The notes under the pieces are model-generated. The model was not told where the DNA came from. It made no database searches and was given only the letters and a program-made list of their open reading frames with translations. 64,000 nt of DNA from positions 142,426 to 206,425 of the forward strand of contig JH720374.1 in assembly GCA_000231825.2 (NCBI GenBank). The letters are read 5' to 3'. Of this stretch, positions 38,001 through 52,385 are shown piece after piece; positions within the stretch are counted from its first letter, which is position 1, and every line of letters starts with the position of its first letter. Source of the stretch: Tetrahymena elliotti 4EA (taxonomy: Eukaryota > Ciliophora > Oligohymenophorea > Hymenostomatida > Tetrahymenidae). The translations under genes and the position numbers were made by a program.

Positions 38001-41000
38001 TTATTCAAAACTCTTCTAAATTAGAAATGTTTTAATTTGAGATTTTGAAGGTATTAAAAATAAAAATACTTTAGAAACAAATATTAAATTTTTTATTAGA
38101 AACAAATATTAAATTTTTTAAAGAAAAAATAAAAATAATTTTTTAAAATAACTTTGTACAGGCTTAAATTTATAAAAATCTGGTGAGATAACTAACTTCA
38201 TTAGAAGTGAATATATTAGTAGATAAAACAAAAGCCTTCGTTTTTAATTCTAGCATGCTAACTTTTGATTTTAGCAACATTATTTCTTTGTCTATGATGT
38301 GCTCTAACTGCTAATAAGGTGAGTTTTTCAGTTTATAATATTCAGATTTGCTTTTGTTCCAAAACTATGTTTAAGTTAACATGAATTAAGTTTCTCTTTT
38401 CTTCACAGATTTAAACTAAGGCGAGACTTGTGGGTTAGTTATGTAAAATATCCAAAAAAGTTCTAAAATAAGTTATTTGTAAATCATAACCCTTTCATAA
38501 TATGGATAAAATTGCAATTAAATTATCATAAACAATTCAACAGTGGTAATTAGTAACTTTAATGTCTAAAATTAAAATTTTTCATCACATAAATCTATTG
38601 TTACTGTTAGCGACTCAGCTGAGGTAAATTATTAATTAAAGAAGTTATTAAATACATAATAATATTAATATTTCATCAATAGGTCACTTTAGAAAATTTT
38701 ACTCTATATAAATGCACATTAGGCCGTAGTTTTAGCATTCTGACATAGAAAAATGATGTTAAAGTCAATTTAAATACTGTAACAATAATTAATAATCTTT
38801 GCCCTACCACAGTGCCAGATGACACTATTGTTTCATCTCTTTTTTCTGCAAGTTTGTTTAATGTTACGAATTTCAATTTAAATGATAATTCAATTTGTAA
38901 TACTCTCATATTTACAACTGCGGCTTCAATACAGCAAGTAAATCAAAAATTTAGCTTCAGTGGAATAAAATTATTAAGAAATACTTTTATAGCTAAAACT
39001 TCTTATATATTTTTTAACGCTCTTTACTAAATGGTATCTAAGCCTACTCATGAAGTTGTATTTACTGATCTTTATTTTTCTAATAATAAGCTAAATGTTT
39101 CCAACAGTTCAACTGATTAACAAATTTCTAGTTTAATTTACACAAGTAAAATAGCTACAGTCACTTTTATAAATGTGAGCATAGTAAATTAAACATATAT
39201 TTATTTGACTATTATAGATAACTCTAATAAAGTATAGCTAACTAATGTTAATTGCACAAACGAACCTTCTTATAATAAAGACATTCCAATTACAAAAAGA
39301 ACTGCTGGGTGCCTATACTTTACAGAAGTATCAGATCTAAATATTAATACAATAAATATTTCTAATAGATTAGCTGTAGATGAAAATTTGATTAGGTTTG
39401 AAAGTTATTTTACTTAGAATGTTAAAATAAACATTAATAAAGCTTCTTTCTAAGGCAACAACTTATATCAGAAGGCTGGAAATGCCCCAACAAACCCATT
39501 TTATGTTATGATTATGTATAAAGCATAAATATATGTAAGAAATAGTAATTTTACATCTAACACATACACAATAAATGAAAAATCGCATGACAAATTTATA
39601 GTTTCAACAAGTGGTATAGGAGCTCGTTATTAGGAAGGAACCTTAGATATTTAAGGCTGTCTCTTCTAAAATTCTACAAGCAATTCTGGATATAACTTTG
39701 TTTATGTGTTAGGTGATGATATTACTATGGAAAAAACCAACTTTTTATCATCTTCTTATACTGAAGAAGTTGGAAGCTAGCCTTATATCTTTAAAAATTA
39801 TGGAGGTAACCTCTATCTCTAAGTGAATAGCATAACTTTTTCAAGCTGTACATTTTCTAAATCTACAGGCATACAGGGTGCTTTTTTATATATTTAACCT
39901 AATACTGGTATTTTATCTGCACTAATTGAGCACTCAGTTTTTAATGAGGGATATGCGAGCAACAGTGGAGCAATATACTTTTATCCTTCATTTACTGTAT
40001 AATTTAACTGCGAAAACTGCACATTTACTAACGTATACACCACTAATGTTGGTACTTCTGCAGCTATTATCGGATTAGAGTATTTATTTTATTTTATTTA
40101 ATATCTTTTTAATTTATTTTGATTTTTATAGGAATTCAGTTTCATTAGAAATATCTCGTCATAGCATTATATTTGATGGAGGTTCTATTAAAAATGTATA
40201 TGGAAATGGAGATAATAATTTCTTTTACCTTGTAAAAACTGATTTAGAGTTGAATAATTTCTAAACAATTACTACAGAAGACTTTAATTCTTTGTTTGCA
40301 GCTTTTGTTAAAAAAGCTAATACAGTTAATAAAGGGTTACAACCAGCTCAATTAGCTAACGTAGAAGATTCAGATGTTCAAATCACAAATTGCAATCTTT
40401 CAAATTGGAGCTAGCTAAAATCATCTTCAATACCTCTACTAATATAATCTCTCAACAGTAAAGTCACAATATCAAATAGCTCATTTAAAAGTAGCACCTT
40501 CAAAAATTAAGTTATCAAAGTAACAGGAGGATAGTTAATTCTAGATAAAGTTACTTTTTCAGGCTTTTAATAAATTTCAAACTCAAGAATACTACAAACT
40601 TTGATTGTAAAATAGCCATCTTTGCTAGGAAGCTCACTCATATAAGTTATTAGTGGTAAACTTTAATTAAAAAATGTCTCTACATTTTCAGATATTACTT
40701 GCGCACAAGGTTGTAATGGAGGGTCTCTCTAATTATTAAATAGCAATTTTAACATCACAAAAACTACTTTTACCAATTCTAATGTAAAAAAAAAATATTT
40801 TTATTTAAAAGTTAAAAAATAATTTATAAAAAAGTCTGATTTTGGAGGAGCAATTTATATTTCAGGTTTAAATGGACAGAATAGTATAACAAATAGCTTG
40901 TTTTAATCAAATAATGCAAATTATGATGGAGGTGCTCTTTATTTAAGTGCAGCAGATGCAGATGTAAACAAATAATTTTTGATAAAAGAAATTAATTTTT

Positions 41001-44000
41001 AATTATTTTTGAAAGATTTTCAATCTTACGTTAGGTTCAAGCTAATTTATTGAGAACAAGTCTATTAACAGCAAAGGTGGTGCAATGTACATATATAGCA
41101 GCTCATTAAACTCCAACAATTAGAAAATAACAATTCAAACCTCCTAAATTTAGGGAAATTAAGCTTAGGTAGGAGGAGCTATAAGTAATCAAAATATCGC
41201 TCCTAAAGACTAGGATAATTAATTTAATGATAATAAGGGTATCATATATGGCAATAATCAATTTTCTTATCCAACTGAGTTAGTTTATTATGATATCGAT
41301 GCATTTTTAAAATAAAATAAAAATTCTTCTTACAATGATGGATTGCTCACAATTTAAAACTTTAGAAGTGGAGATAAGATTCCAACTATCGCTCTCTAAT
41401 TTAAAAACTAAGAAAATATAATATATCCTCTTTCTGAAAGTGAAGTTAGTTAATATTCAATTTCAATTTAAGTTTATCAAGCCACATCGAATGTTTCGTA
41501 TGATTTAGTAGGCGATCTCACATCAGCTTATGATGAAGACACAAAAAGCTTTGTCTTTACTAATATATAAGCAGTTGGAACTCCAGAATCTTCATAATAT
41601 TTTGAGTTTAAATCCAATAATATTAAAATACTAAATCCTCTAACTTAAAAATATGAATCAAATTATTCTCTTAAGATCCAAATATAGTTTAGATCATGCT
41701 AGGCTGGTGAAGAAATATAAAAGTACAAATAACTAATAGAATGTTCCCCATGTCCTTAAAATACTTATTCATTAGATCTAAATGGTTGTTAGTAGTGCCC
41801 TGATGGAGCAAAATGCTTAGGAGGCACAGATATTATTGTAGAATCTGGGTACTGGAGAAGTTCATTTAGTTCAAGTGAAATAATAAAATGTGATAACTCC
41901 TTATCTAATTGTTTAGGAGGAACATATGGAAATGTTATTTGTTTTGAAGGGCATATTGGAGCTCTATGTGAATAATGCGATGTAAATTTTTTTTATTATT
42001 TATTTTTAAACTAAAATAAATGATTTTACATTAAGATTGAAGGTATATATTGGCATGATAAATTTGCTAAATCAGGTGATTTTAGCTGCACAAACTGTAG
42101 CAAAATTACAGGAAATTTATATATAGTAATATTAATGACTATTTGGACAATGATTTCAATGACAATTGCAATAAGAGGAGATATTGATAGTTTAGAAAAT
42201 GCAGCAGCTGCACTAACAATCAAAAGAAATATTTAAAAGAGAGGATCTAATATCTTAGATAGAAGGCCAACTCATGTATCAATGGCAAATAAAAAATCTT
42301 TTGGTAATAATGAAGAAGATGAATAAAGAGCAGGTACTTATGTTAAAATGCTTACTAATTATTTATAGATTATCAATACTCTAGCTTCATTTAACTTATC
42401 TTTGCCATCAGGTAAATAAATTTCTTTTATAATCATAATAGTCTAATTTCAGTTTATTTACTGTATATGCTCAAATGAAAATCTTTTCAAAAAACAATCA
42501 AATTTGATTTTTCCAAAAAAAAATTTCTTTCAAAATTTGAATTGAAAAAATTTTTTTGTTTTTAAAATAATGGAAATTAAATTATTTAAAATAAAGAAAT
42601 TAACAATTTTAATTTATTTAGGGATTTATAGTGCACCAGAAGCAGTTGGAAGACCACTGTAGTAATCAATGAACTCTCTTGACTGTGCATTATCTGAGGT
42701 TAAAACAAATATTCCTATAATTTATCTTAGAGTTATGTTCTCACTACTTATTCCTATCCTTTACTTACTCTTGTTCTTTATTGGTATAGCTTTATCTTAG
42801 TTATTTAATAAAGGAAGATCCTTTCCTTGGTATATCCTGTCTACGGGAATTATGTTCTTGATTATATATGTGTAGCCTGATTTAGTTTCTCAAGTAATTT
42901 CTCTATTATCTTGCAGAAAAATTGGTAGTTAATATTACATTCTAGGAGATGTTTCATATATTTGCCATAATGAATAGCATGACCAGTATTCATATTTCTT
43001 TTTAATACCTGTGCTGATATTTTGGATATTTTTGATACCCCTGATTTTGTGCCTTCTTTTATGGAGAAAATCAGATAAGTTAGAAACACTAGATGTTAAA
43101 TTAAGATATGGGTTTCTCTATAAAGAATACACAAGATGGTATTGGGAATTCGTCAAAATGGGAGAGAAAATAGCTATTATCCTAGTCTTAAATTTCTTCT
43201 ACTCTAATGTTCCAGTTAAGGGGCTTATTTCATTTCAAATTATTGTAATATATGGTATTTTAGCTTAAAAGTTTAATCCTTACAAAGAAGAGTTTATTAA
43301 CAAGTTAGACGTTTATTCTACTAATTGTTCAGCTGCAAGTATTTTGATTGGTGTTTTCATCTATGACAATTCATATAACTACCTTGTTATTATTGGTTTC
43401 ATAATGCTAATTCTTTTGAATGCTTGGTACATAATTAACCTATTTATTAAAATTTTAAGTGGGTATATCTATAAGATGAAAAACATTACAAAGATGGTTA
43501 TAGAAATATTAGCATCTAAAATAGATTACTTTAAAAAGTATCTTCCTAAAGAGGAAAAAGTAAGGAAAATGAACCCCTAAGTTCGTGATAAAATTAGAAG
43601 AATCTTAAACAAATTCATTTCACTTCCTCCAGCTGAAAAGAAAGCTATGATTCTCAAGATTTATGAAGATCAATTAAGTATTTTATTTTATTCTTTATTT
43701 AAATTTATTTAAATTATTCTACTTGAAAAAAGCTGAAATGACTAACCAAGAATATAAAAGAATCAAGTAGAAAGTTAATTCGATTTTGCTAAAAGAGTCT
43801 CAAAATTTGAATTAAAAAGAGTTCTCTGATACAACTGTTTAGAGAAGAATTGATAAAACTGAAACACTGTAATAAAATATGAACGGTGATCATCATCATA
43901 ATTAGATATCGCCAGAAAAAGATAATCAAGAAAATAATCCAAATTTAGAACTGATAGTATTTGAAACTAGCAGTAATTAATTTACTTTTCTTTAATTTAA

Positions 44001-44263
44001 AAATTATAAATTAAAATTTATTTAATCATAAAATAGGCAATTAAATAAGTGAAAACAAAAAAACAGAAATTTCATCTCTTTTCTAGAAAAAGATTTCAAT
44101 GAATTTAATGGCTGAGAGTAATGATAAAACTCCTTAGGCAATTCATGAATCTCCATATAATGGTTTTGAAAATTAATAAAACCCTGAAATAAATGCTCTT
44201 ATCAAGATTGATGGCCAAAAGTTTTAAAATTCTGGTCTAAATTTAATGTAGAATCAATAATGA
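35033..44263 (+). CDS. Giant surface protein B: paralogue of the 16144 gene
   Basis: Begins with two in-frame ATGs (35033, 35039) and a signal peptide (MKDLQSFIGLILIL...), ends at TGA 44261-44263. It follows surface protein A domain by domain: propeller-like repeats; Gly-rich beta-helix repeats (FGGAIYISGL, YDGGALYLSA, KGGAMYIYSS, VGGAISNQN at 40.8-41.2 kb); the Cys-rich block at about 41.7-42.0 kb (CSPCPQN, CPDGAKC, GHIGALCEQCD); six or more membrane spans including RWYWEFVKMGEKI; and a Q/N-rich tail. Several introns sit at the same points, including the last two before the stop, so the genes arose by duplication of an intron-bearing ancestor. The full exon set was not resolved. Likely plasma-membrane or ciliary surface protein; function unknown. 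Confidence 0.75.
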
Positions 44264-44853
44264 TTTCTTATTTTTTGAAAAATAATTTTTAATTTTGTAT
44301 AAATGTACATATTTTTTATTTAATTTATTTGTTTTTATTAACCATTTTCTTTTTTATTAATTCTATCTTCTATTGTGAAAAAAGCAAACATTTTTAATTA
44401 TTCTGTAAGATATTTGTTTTTTATCTTCTAAATCTTTTTTTTATTTATTTTTAACCTTTTCTTGAACTAATCAAATTACTTTAGAATTGTTGTTGATAAG
44501 CAAAAAATATAATAAATATTTTGATGTTACTTAAAAAAGTTCTCCAAAATATTAATAATGATAATAACCTTAATTTATAAGTCACTAAATAAAATAAAAA
44601 CTTAACAATTCAGGTTATTTATGGTGAAATATTATGTTTTTTCTTTTTATGCAAAATATTGTGTAAATCATTATTAACTAAGTAGAAACTCATTAAAATT
44701 ATTGATAATTTATTCTTAAAGAATCAACTTTTTTTGTGAGTAAAAACTTTAATTTAGCTTTGTAATTATATAATATCTCACTTAACAGACAAATAGAAGG
44801 AGCCATATAGCTAGGCGAAGGATTCAAATACTCTTGAATTTATATAACTAAAT
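44264..44853. other. Intergenic, no gene seen
   Basis: About 590 bases of A+T-rich spacer between surface protein B and the cyclic-nucleotide-binding protein, both on the plus strand. No element recognised. Confidence 0.6.
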
Positions 44854-47800
44854 ATGAATTATGAACAAAGTAAACATTAAGAGTAGGTTGAGATACAGGA
44901 ACTAAGATAGCTCATTGAACTAGAATCAAAAGACAAACTAAATCCTAATCAAATTAGTTAAATAGTTAGCTACTTAAAGCATTTTCCATAGCTGATTTCT
45001 TACATAAACAATGAAATTTATGAGCAAACATTTTTAAGAGATATTGCTATTCATTTATAATATAAAAGGGTAGGTTAAGGATAGATCTTTATTTAGCAAG
45101 GAGAAAAATTTCATAATTTTTACCTTATTTTATAAGGTAGTTTGAGTTTGTTTGTAAAGAAATCTCAAGAATAATACAATTAAGAGCTTAACTGGTATAA
45201 ATAATACATAAATGCATAGCAGCTTCTTAATTCTGAGCAAGCAGATTCGTTAAATTAATTGCAGATTTAGAAGCTTAAAGAGCAGATATAAAAATCTGAA
45301 GGTTTTTTAAAAGTATTGCAAACTCCTGCAGAAGAACAAACATTACTTCTGCCTTACTCAGAGTTCTACAAACATAATTAAAAAATATGCATGTATAAAT
45401 AATGTAGTGAATAAATAAAATAATATAATTGCTTAGGAGATGTTTTTGATACAAACTAAGTTTCTAATTATCTAATGATAGCCTAAAAAGATATAGATAT
45501 AGCCTATTTACCATAGGATAGCTATACAAAATTATTTTCTTCATCAATACAACAGAATAACTTTATAATCAGATGCTTAGAAAAATTCTTATCAAATGGA
45601 ACTAATAAAGTAAAGTAGCTTCACTTATTTCAGCATAATTTAAATTTATTTGATATAGTTTACAAAAAGATTTTTATAGTTATTTTAAGTTTAAATAACA
45701 TAATTAACATTCACATGCATGTTCTTTCATTAACACAATTTACATAATTTTAAACAATCTAATTTACATTTATTAATTTTTATTGTTTTAATATAAACTA
45801 TCATAGAATGAAATACAAAAGATGAGTAAGTTATTTAAAGAGAGGATAATGTCTGGGAATATTTTCAAAGAATCAGATGAATCAAAAGATATTTTTATAG
45901 TGAAAAAAGGCATTATTGTAATGAAAAAGGGTGATTTAAAAGTTGCAGAGGTTAACTCTGGTAAAATATTTGGACATGAAAATGCACTTTCAGATTAAGA
46001 TAGAACCATCTCTGCAGAAACAAAGGATAATAATTTATGCACCCTTTATTGTGTTAATGTTTTTGATTTATGTGAGGTGGTATCTATCGAATTGCTAAAA
46101 ACTCTTATGAAATAAGGTAGAAAGAAACTGGAGTAATACTAAGAGACATGCTTTAAATTTTAGCATGTTGGTTTGGAATCGAGGAGAAAAAGTGAAATAA
46201 AAAAGTATAAAATTTAAAGCAGTGAAACATAGTTTAATTAGACTTAAAGACTATCAAGATCTCATATCAAAAGTAGTTAGACTAGAAGTTAAAGTTAATC
46301 ATCATAAAATAGATAAGTAAGATATGCTTCTTCTCAAACAACACATGAGAACTCAGTTAATTCATCCAAAGTTGATATTAAGCAAAACGATGTAAATTAA
46401 TCATAACAAAATGTAGAGAATTAAAAGTAGTCTTAATGTAATTCAATACTTTAATCTACTCAGTCAATATCTTCTTAGTAAGAAAAATGCACACCAAAAG
46501 TTTATTAATAACTATAAACAAGTGGGCTAATTTTTACTATGGGTACATCAAGTTAAAATTATCAAATGCCTCCATTTTAAACATGTAATAATAATTACTT
46601 ATCCTTGATGAAATTAGGAGTTAAAGAAACTAAAAAATATGATTAATTGCTTGAAAAAACTAAATATTACTAAACAGATTACTAATCAAATAGATTTTAT
46701 TCATAAGTTGCTAAAAAAGTTTCTTCTTACAACTCAAATCATTATTAAGATTTAAGAAAAAGTTCTTCAAGAAAACTTATTGATTAAAAAGAAGGTTTAA
46801 ATTAGTAAATAGAGATTAACAATAATAATTTGAAATAAACTCCAGGGGATTAATCATGGTTTGTAATAAAAAGGATTAATACTCCTTCAAAATCAAGAAA
46901 AGCTAAAACTGAATTAAATACCTAAGCTCCTTCTCCTTCTTCAAATTACATTTAAACATGGTAATCCAGAGATTTTAATTCATTTTCTAATATGATGACA
47001 TTAATCACAAAGGACAACAATACTACAGAGGAACAAGAATAACCCAGCAAATAAAGAGCAACTTTAACTTCTTATATAAAGCAAAGAAATCCTTAAAGTG
47101 GTTATTTTACAGCTTAATCAATAGAAAATTCAAAGGTTTAAACAAATATTTTAGATTCAAAATCAAAAAATGAAAAAAATGACATTTCAGTGAGTAATTA
47201 AATTTTAATCAAAGATCAAGCACGTTAGAATAATAATTAAGAAATAATTAATTTAAATAAAAATTCAGATTTAAATCTCCCTAAAAACTCTAACAATTTT
47301 GGAGCTCTTCATACTTTAGCATCTCAAGAGGATGAAGATGAAAGGTTAGATTTTAATTTAGAGTGCAGATATTCTGTAAAGAAAAATTTAATTTAACAAT
47401 CCAAGAATCTTTCTAATTAGTAATCTCCAAATAGTAACAGCAAAGATATCAATAGTTTAAAGTCTTCTATAAATCAAGAGTCATATTTAAATATTATCCC
47501 TATTGATATTACCTAGTTTGCTTAACTAAATAACAATCTTTAGAATGTTAACAACAATTCTAAGCTTCAAAATAATAAAAATTTAAATTAATAAGCTAAC
47601 CAAATTATTGAAAAACTTTAAACAAGCCCAAATATTACCATTTAAAAGAGGCCCTAAACAAATGGAAATCAAACGAGATATAAATAAAATGAATTTTAAA
47701 ATAATTAATTTGTTAAATATTAAATCATGACATAAAACTTTTAAAAAAAGAATCCTACAAAAATCAATATATTCTCTTAATCAAATGTTCAAAACGTTGA

Positions 47801-48287
47801 AGAATTTAAGCAAAATTCTAGAAAAAACAGTTCTTAAATATTTAATAATACTTTACTCAATAAAAAACTTGAAAGCTCTTAAGCTTCTAGCAGAAACTCA
47901 TAAATATAAAAATAAACTTCATAAGAAAACAATTAAAATAATAGTCCCTTGCTTATTAGGAATAATTAAATTAATAATATAGAAACATTTAGTGTAAGAA
48001 AGATTAGTATAGGGTCTTACCTAAGTACTCCTGGAACACCATTAAAAAGATCGAATATCTAATCTCCTAATTTATCAAAAAATGAGGGCATTAAGTTAGA
48101 AAATTAATTTTAAGATGATCAATTTTGTTAAAGAAGAGATTCAGAGAGACTAAAATATAAAGAAGGAGTTAAAACCGAAAATAAAGTAAATATTTCTGTT
48201 ATTTAATAACAGCCTTAAAATTTAAAACTAAAAGTTAGAAATAACAGCTATCAACAAAACTCAAAAACTCAAAATACTTAAAGCTGA
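44854..48287 (+). CDS. Protein with two cyclic-nucleotide-binding domains and long disordered tail
   Basis: Two exons, 44854-45678 and 45807-48287, phase-consistent, 1101 residues, TGA stop; the donor could also be 18 bases upstream. Domain 1 (about residues 44-245) has the beta-roll pattern QGEKFHNFYLILQGSLSLF and CLGDVFD...AYLPQDS, but contains a roughly 75-residue polar insert and lacks the phosphate-cassette Arg. Domain 2 (about 300-375) has IFIVKKGIIVMKKG and a recognisable phosphate-binding cassette, FGHENAL at 330-336 with Arg341 in DRTIS, so it may bind cAMP or cGMP. Residues 380-1101 are Ser/Asn/Gln-rich without a domain. There is no kinase, channel or exchange-factor domain, so it is probably a soluble sensor or scaffold. 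The family is expanded in ciliates and often ciliary; that placement is inferred. Confidence 0.8.
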
Positions 48288-50238
48288 TCTTCTTAAGAGT
48301 TTTGTAGAAAAATAATTTATAAAATTTTTTCTTTGTAAAATCTATTAAATAAATTTGCACTAAAGTAATTTTAATTTCTTTAAAATGTTTTCATAAATTA
48401 AAAATATTAATCAAGTAAACTTGAAAAAAGCAAAATAGATTGTTGTAAAATGCTGCTGCTATTCATACAAAAAAATTTTACAATCTTAAAATTATAAGGT
48501 CAAAAATAAATTATTTTAATTCTTCATTCTTCAAAAACTTTTTTATTTATTATTGTTTAAATACTTCAAATCAACTTAAGATTATTAATTTTTTTATTAA
48601 AAGTTAAAAATTTTATTTACAAAAAATTTACATTAAACCTTTCCTTCTTAAAATAGTAATTAATACAAGACTTATTGTATATATTATGATATTTTTTAAA
48701 TAACAAAAAATTATCAAAATAAATTTTTTTTATCACCTTTAAAAAAATATTCCTAATTTCGTTATAAATATACTTCACTTATTTTTAATAATAAATAATT
48801 TTATTCAAGTTCTTAAACACCTGTACTTTCAATATTTTGAATTTAGTAATTTTACTCTTCAATTTCTTCTTCTTTTTCAATTTTATTGTTAACTCATTTA
48901 TCTTATTTTTTAATTTTTAGTTAATCTTCAATAAGATTTTAATATATAAAAGATAATTTTTTTTATTATTTAAATATTTAGTAATTAGGTGAGTGAAGTG
49001 GTGAGATCTTACAAAAACATTAGAATCTTTTTTTAAAAGTAAGTTTCTGATAATTGAATCTATTGATAATAAATATGTATTCTTCACCTTTTTATTATAG
49101 AAGAAAATATTTATTAATTTTAACAAGATATTTAAAAATTAAGTGATTTTGATAATAATAAAGTAAGGCTTTCAAACAATATTAAAGTTAAAGATGATGA
49201 TTAATTTATAGTTAATTAATAATAAAACAATTTCAGAGTGAAGAGCAAATTATTCATAAATATGTAAATGATTATAAATAAGCTTAAATAAAATGTTTTT
49301 TTATATTTTAACCTTCTTTTAATAGTTTCAGCTTCATTTTTTAATACATATTCTTTAGAATCCTTAAATTATTCATTTCATTTAATTAAAAAAATTTTAC
49401 GGAAATATACTCTATCAAATAATTCCATACTACTCTGAATTAAACTTTCTTCAAATAATATCTTATGTGACAGAGCTAAAAGTTAAAAATTTATACTCTA
49501 AATATAATTTAAAATCGCTTAATATCAACTTAGTTCACTTTTAATTAAGATTAACAACAATAAAAGTAAAGGTTTTTTTAAAATATGTAGTTTTATTGAT
49601 CATTATTTCTCAAAATAGATGTTTATGTGAAATTCAAGTGAAAAAATAATATCTAAATTCTTAATATTATGGAATAGAGTATTAAAAAAATGTTCGTTTT
49701 CAGAAAAAATCCTCTTGCTCAAAAAAGTAAAATGGTATAAAAATGAGAAATTAAAAAATGCCATTTATCAATCAATTCTATTTTTTAAGGACACTTTGAA
49801 TTTAAGGGAAAAAAAATAAAAAAATGACATACAAATTCTATAAATCCTCAAATTAAAATAAAATTTAAAATTACTGTATTTCCAAATTCACCTTAATAAT
49901 TTTACCTAAAAACTCTTAACTTTAGTTGAAGCTTGAAGTATAAGAAGGATGATGAGTAAGCTATTAAGATAAGATATTATTATGCCAGTCTAAAAATACT
50001 AATGAGTTAGTATCATATAAATAAATGAATATTATCAGTAGAGAATCATTTTATTTTACAAATTTTCATAAAATTTCAATAACTTTGATTAAGAAATAAA
50101 AATTATTTGTTTCGTTTGTTTTAAGATGACTAAAATATAATAAGAAATTTAAAGATGTAAAATATAAAAATTTTATTTATTTTAAGAAATATATTGTTTA
50201 TTAATTAACAAACAGTGTTCATAATTTTATTAGTTTGA
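48288..50238. other. Gene-poor region
   Basis: About 2 kb of A+T-rich sequence. Several plus-strand stretches between about 49.6 and 50.0 kb are open and partly protein-like (for example AIKIRYYYASLKILMSQY) and could be extra 5' exons of the next entry, but no consistent splice model was found. In this code random open stretches of 60-100 codons are common. Confidence 0.4.
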
Positions 50239-51480
50239 ATGAAGCTCTCTTTTATGATTTTATTTACTATTGATGTTATTTTTATCTTTTTTACTCAGCT
50301 GCTTACTTTTTATCAAACTTATTTGGGTAAAATTTCTCTAAAAATATTTAGCTTAGCATTTAATATTCAAAATCTTCAAAATAATCTGTACATGCTACTT
50401 GTCTTTGATCTAAAACTTTTTAAATTTAGTGAACTGGGATATTAAATATGGTGACTTAAATATTATCCATGCAGCTATTTAACTTTTCAAAATTTTACAT
50501 GATTAAATTTTGTGGATAACATATAGGAATTGTGTAATTTATTAAATTACAGATTATTTTAATTTAATCTAAAGTTTAAATAAAAAAACTTTCTGTTACT
50601 TATTTTGACAAATTTGCATTTAGGTATCTCTAAATCTAATTTACAAAATGTAATTTTCTTTACTCAGGTTAAACCATTAAAAAAAGTAGATGATACTTCA
50701 ATAAGATATTTTCCATACCATTCTAGTTAATACCCAATATATAAAATAAGCCTTTACTAAATAAAATATGCTCTAATTGTGATATTTCATCATTTAAATT
50801 CAAGTTTATGCTTGAAATGATATAAAAATGTTCATCTTTTAGATTTTATTCGATATGTTATTTTATCATTTCTTCTTTAAATTAATTCATCTATTAACGA
50901 ATTTTAAGCTATTCTTCTTCATTTATTTCCTGTTTTAATCTTTTACATATCTCTTTTTAATTTTATATCAATATCTGATACTGCTATAATAATAAGCTAG
51001 CATTGTAAGAATCTTAGCATTATGAGTTTTAAAGTAAAAATATAATCTATTCCAAATCACTTAAATATCTGATATTTTAAGGATATATTTAATAATACTG
51101 ATCTGTCTTCACTAATTATCTAATACTTATCTAATAATAATTATTCTCATGAGGATTTAGTTCTGTTAATATGTTTCCACAAATGTGATAAATAAGCTCA
51201 GATTTTAAAGGATACTCAATTTGGAAATTAGCGGTAACATTTTTTTACTTCTTTATTTTATGTTTTCTTTTTTATTAATCATTTTAATTCATATCTTTTG
51301 TTTATTTTTCTATTTATTTTTTTACATTATTTTTATAGCATTGATTATTAGCCTTTGTTTAAGGAACTTATTCCAATTAATATAAATGTACACATGAGAC
51401 CATCTAATTTAAATCTACATTATCTTAAAAACTCAAATATGAATAATCTTAAAAAAACATTTTATTTTATTAGAAAATGA
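50239..51480 (+). CDS. Probable small multi-exon gene or decaying gene, unrecognised
   Basis: A chain of plus-strand exons with matching phases can be built at its 5' end: 50239-50326, 50430-50533, then from 50634 to about 50786. Translations are protein-like with Trp, His, Asp and Gly (YLVNWDIKYGDLNIIHAA, ILHDQILWITYRNC). Further downstream, SHEDLVLLICFHKCDKQ and ILKDTQFGNQ, then after an intron DYQPLFKELIPINI, lead to TGA at 51478. The join between these two parts, around 50.8-51.05 kb, was not resolved. The helical, armadillo-like look of the fragments is only an impression; no family was recognised. Local G+C is higher than in the flanks. Could be a real gene or a remnant. Confidence 0.4.
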
Positions 51481-52385
51481 TGAAAAAGTTAATTTATCTA
51501 TTGTTTATCACTAAAATTTTCTTTAATGTTATTTTTAATTGAATTATTTTTGTGGTTGAAAAATCTATGTTCGTAATTCTATCTCCAAAAATTAAATTAA
51601 AAAATTTGTAATTTTTTTACAAAAGTAGATAGAAATCAGGCACAGGTGCATATTATGAATTAGTCTATCAATTTATTTTTTTGCTTATTTACTATATTTT
51701 GTTTAGAAATAAGCTTAAACCACCTTTATGTGAAATAATTGAGTAATATTTGAAATTTAATTAAAAGTAAAAATAAGGTACTTTCACCTAATTTAATTTT
51801 AAAATCCTTTCTTATTTTTTATTTGAACTATTTTATTTTAATATTTAAATTGATAATTTCATTCATATCTACTTTGATTTTTTCAAGAAATATAGAATGT
51901 TCGGATTTAATTTAAAAAATTTATTAAATGAATGATAAAATCATTTTAAGATTTTAGATAATAAAAGAATTATTTATTTTAATTAATAATAGAATATGTA
52001 TGTAAGATCTTTTGAAAAGTATTAGTTAAAATAAATATCGCTTACTCAAATTATAAATACAATATTCTGTATGTATAGCTAAATGATAATAAATGAATAA
52101 TTATAAATGAACTTATAGATAATGAATGAAGCTATTTTATTTATTTAATTAGAAATTATTTTATTATTTATAGAATTTATTTAATTATTATATATGTATA
52201 TTTGCATGTATTTTTTACTCTCTGTTGTTCTATTTTTTTAAATTTTCATATTGTATCAATCAATCAATCGATCAATAAATTCAAAACAATTTTCATATTT
52301 CTTAGCTTAACAGAATTTACTCATTTCTGCTAAACTATTAGCTTGTTGAAGCTACAAACGCAATATTTTGTTAATGAAAAGCTTT
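51481..52385. other. Intergenic, no gene seen
   Basis: About 900 bases of A+T-rich spacer, including a short (CAAT)n-like run near 52255-52278. No coding signal. Confidence 0.55.
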
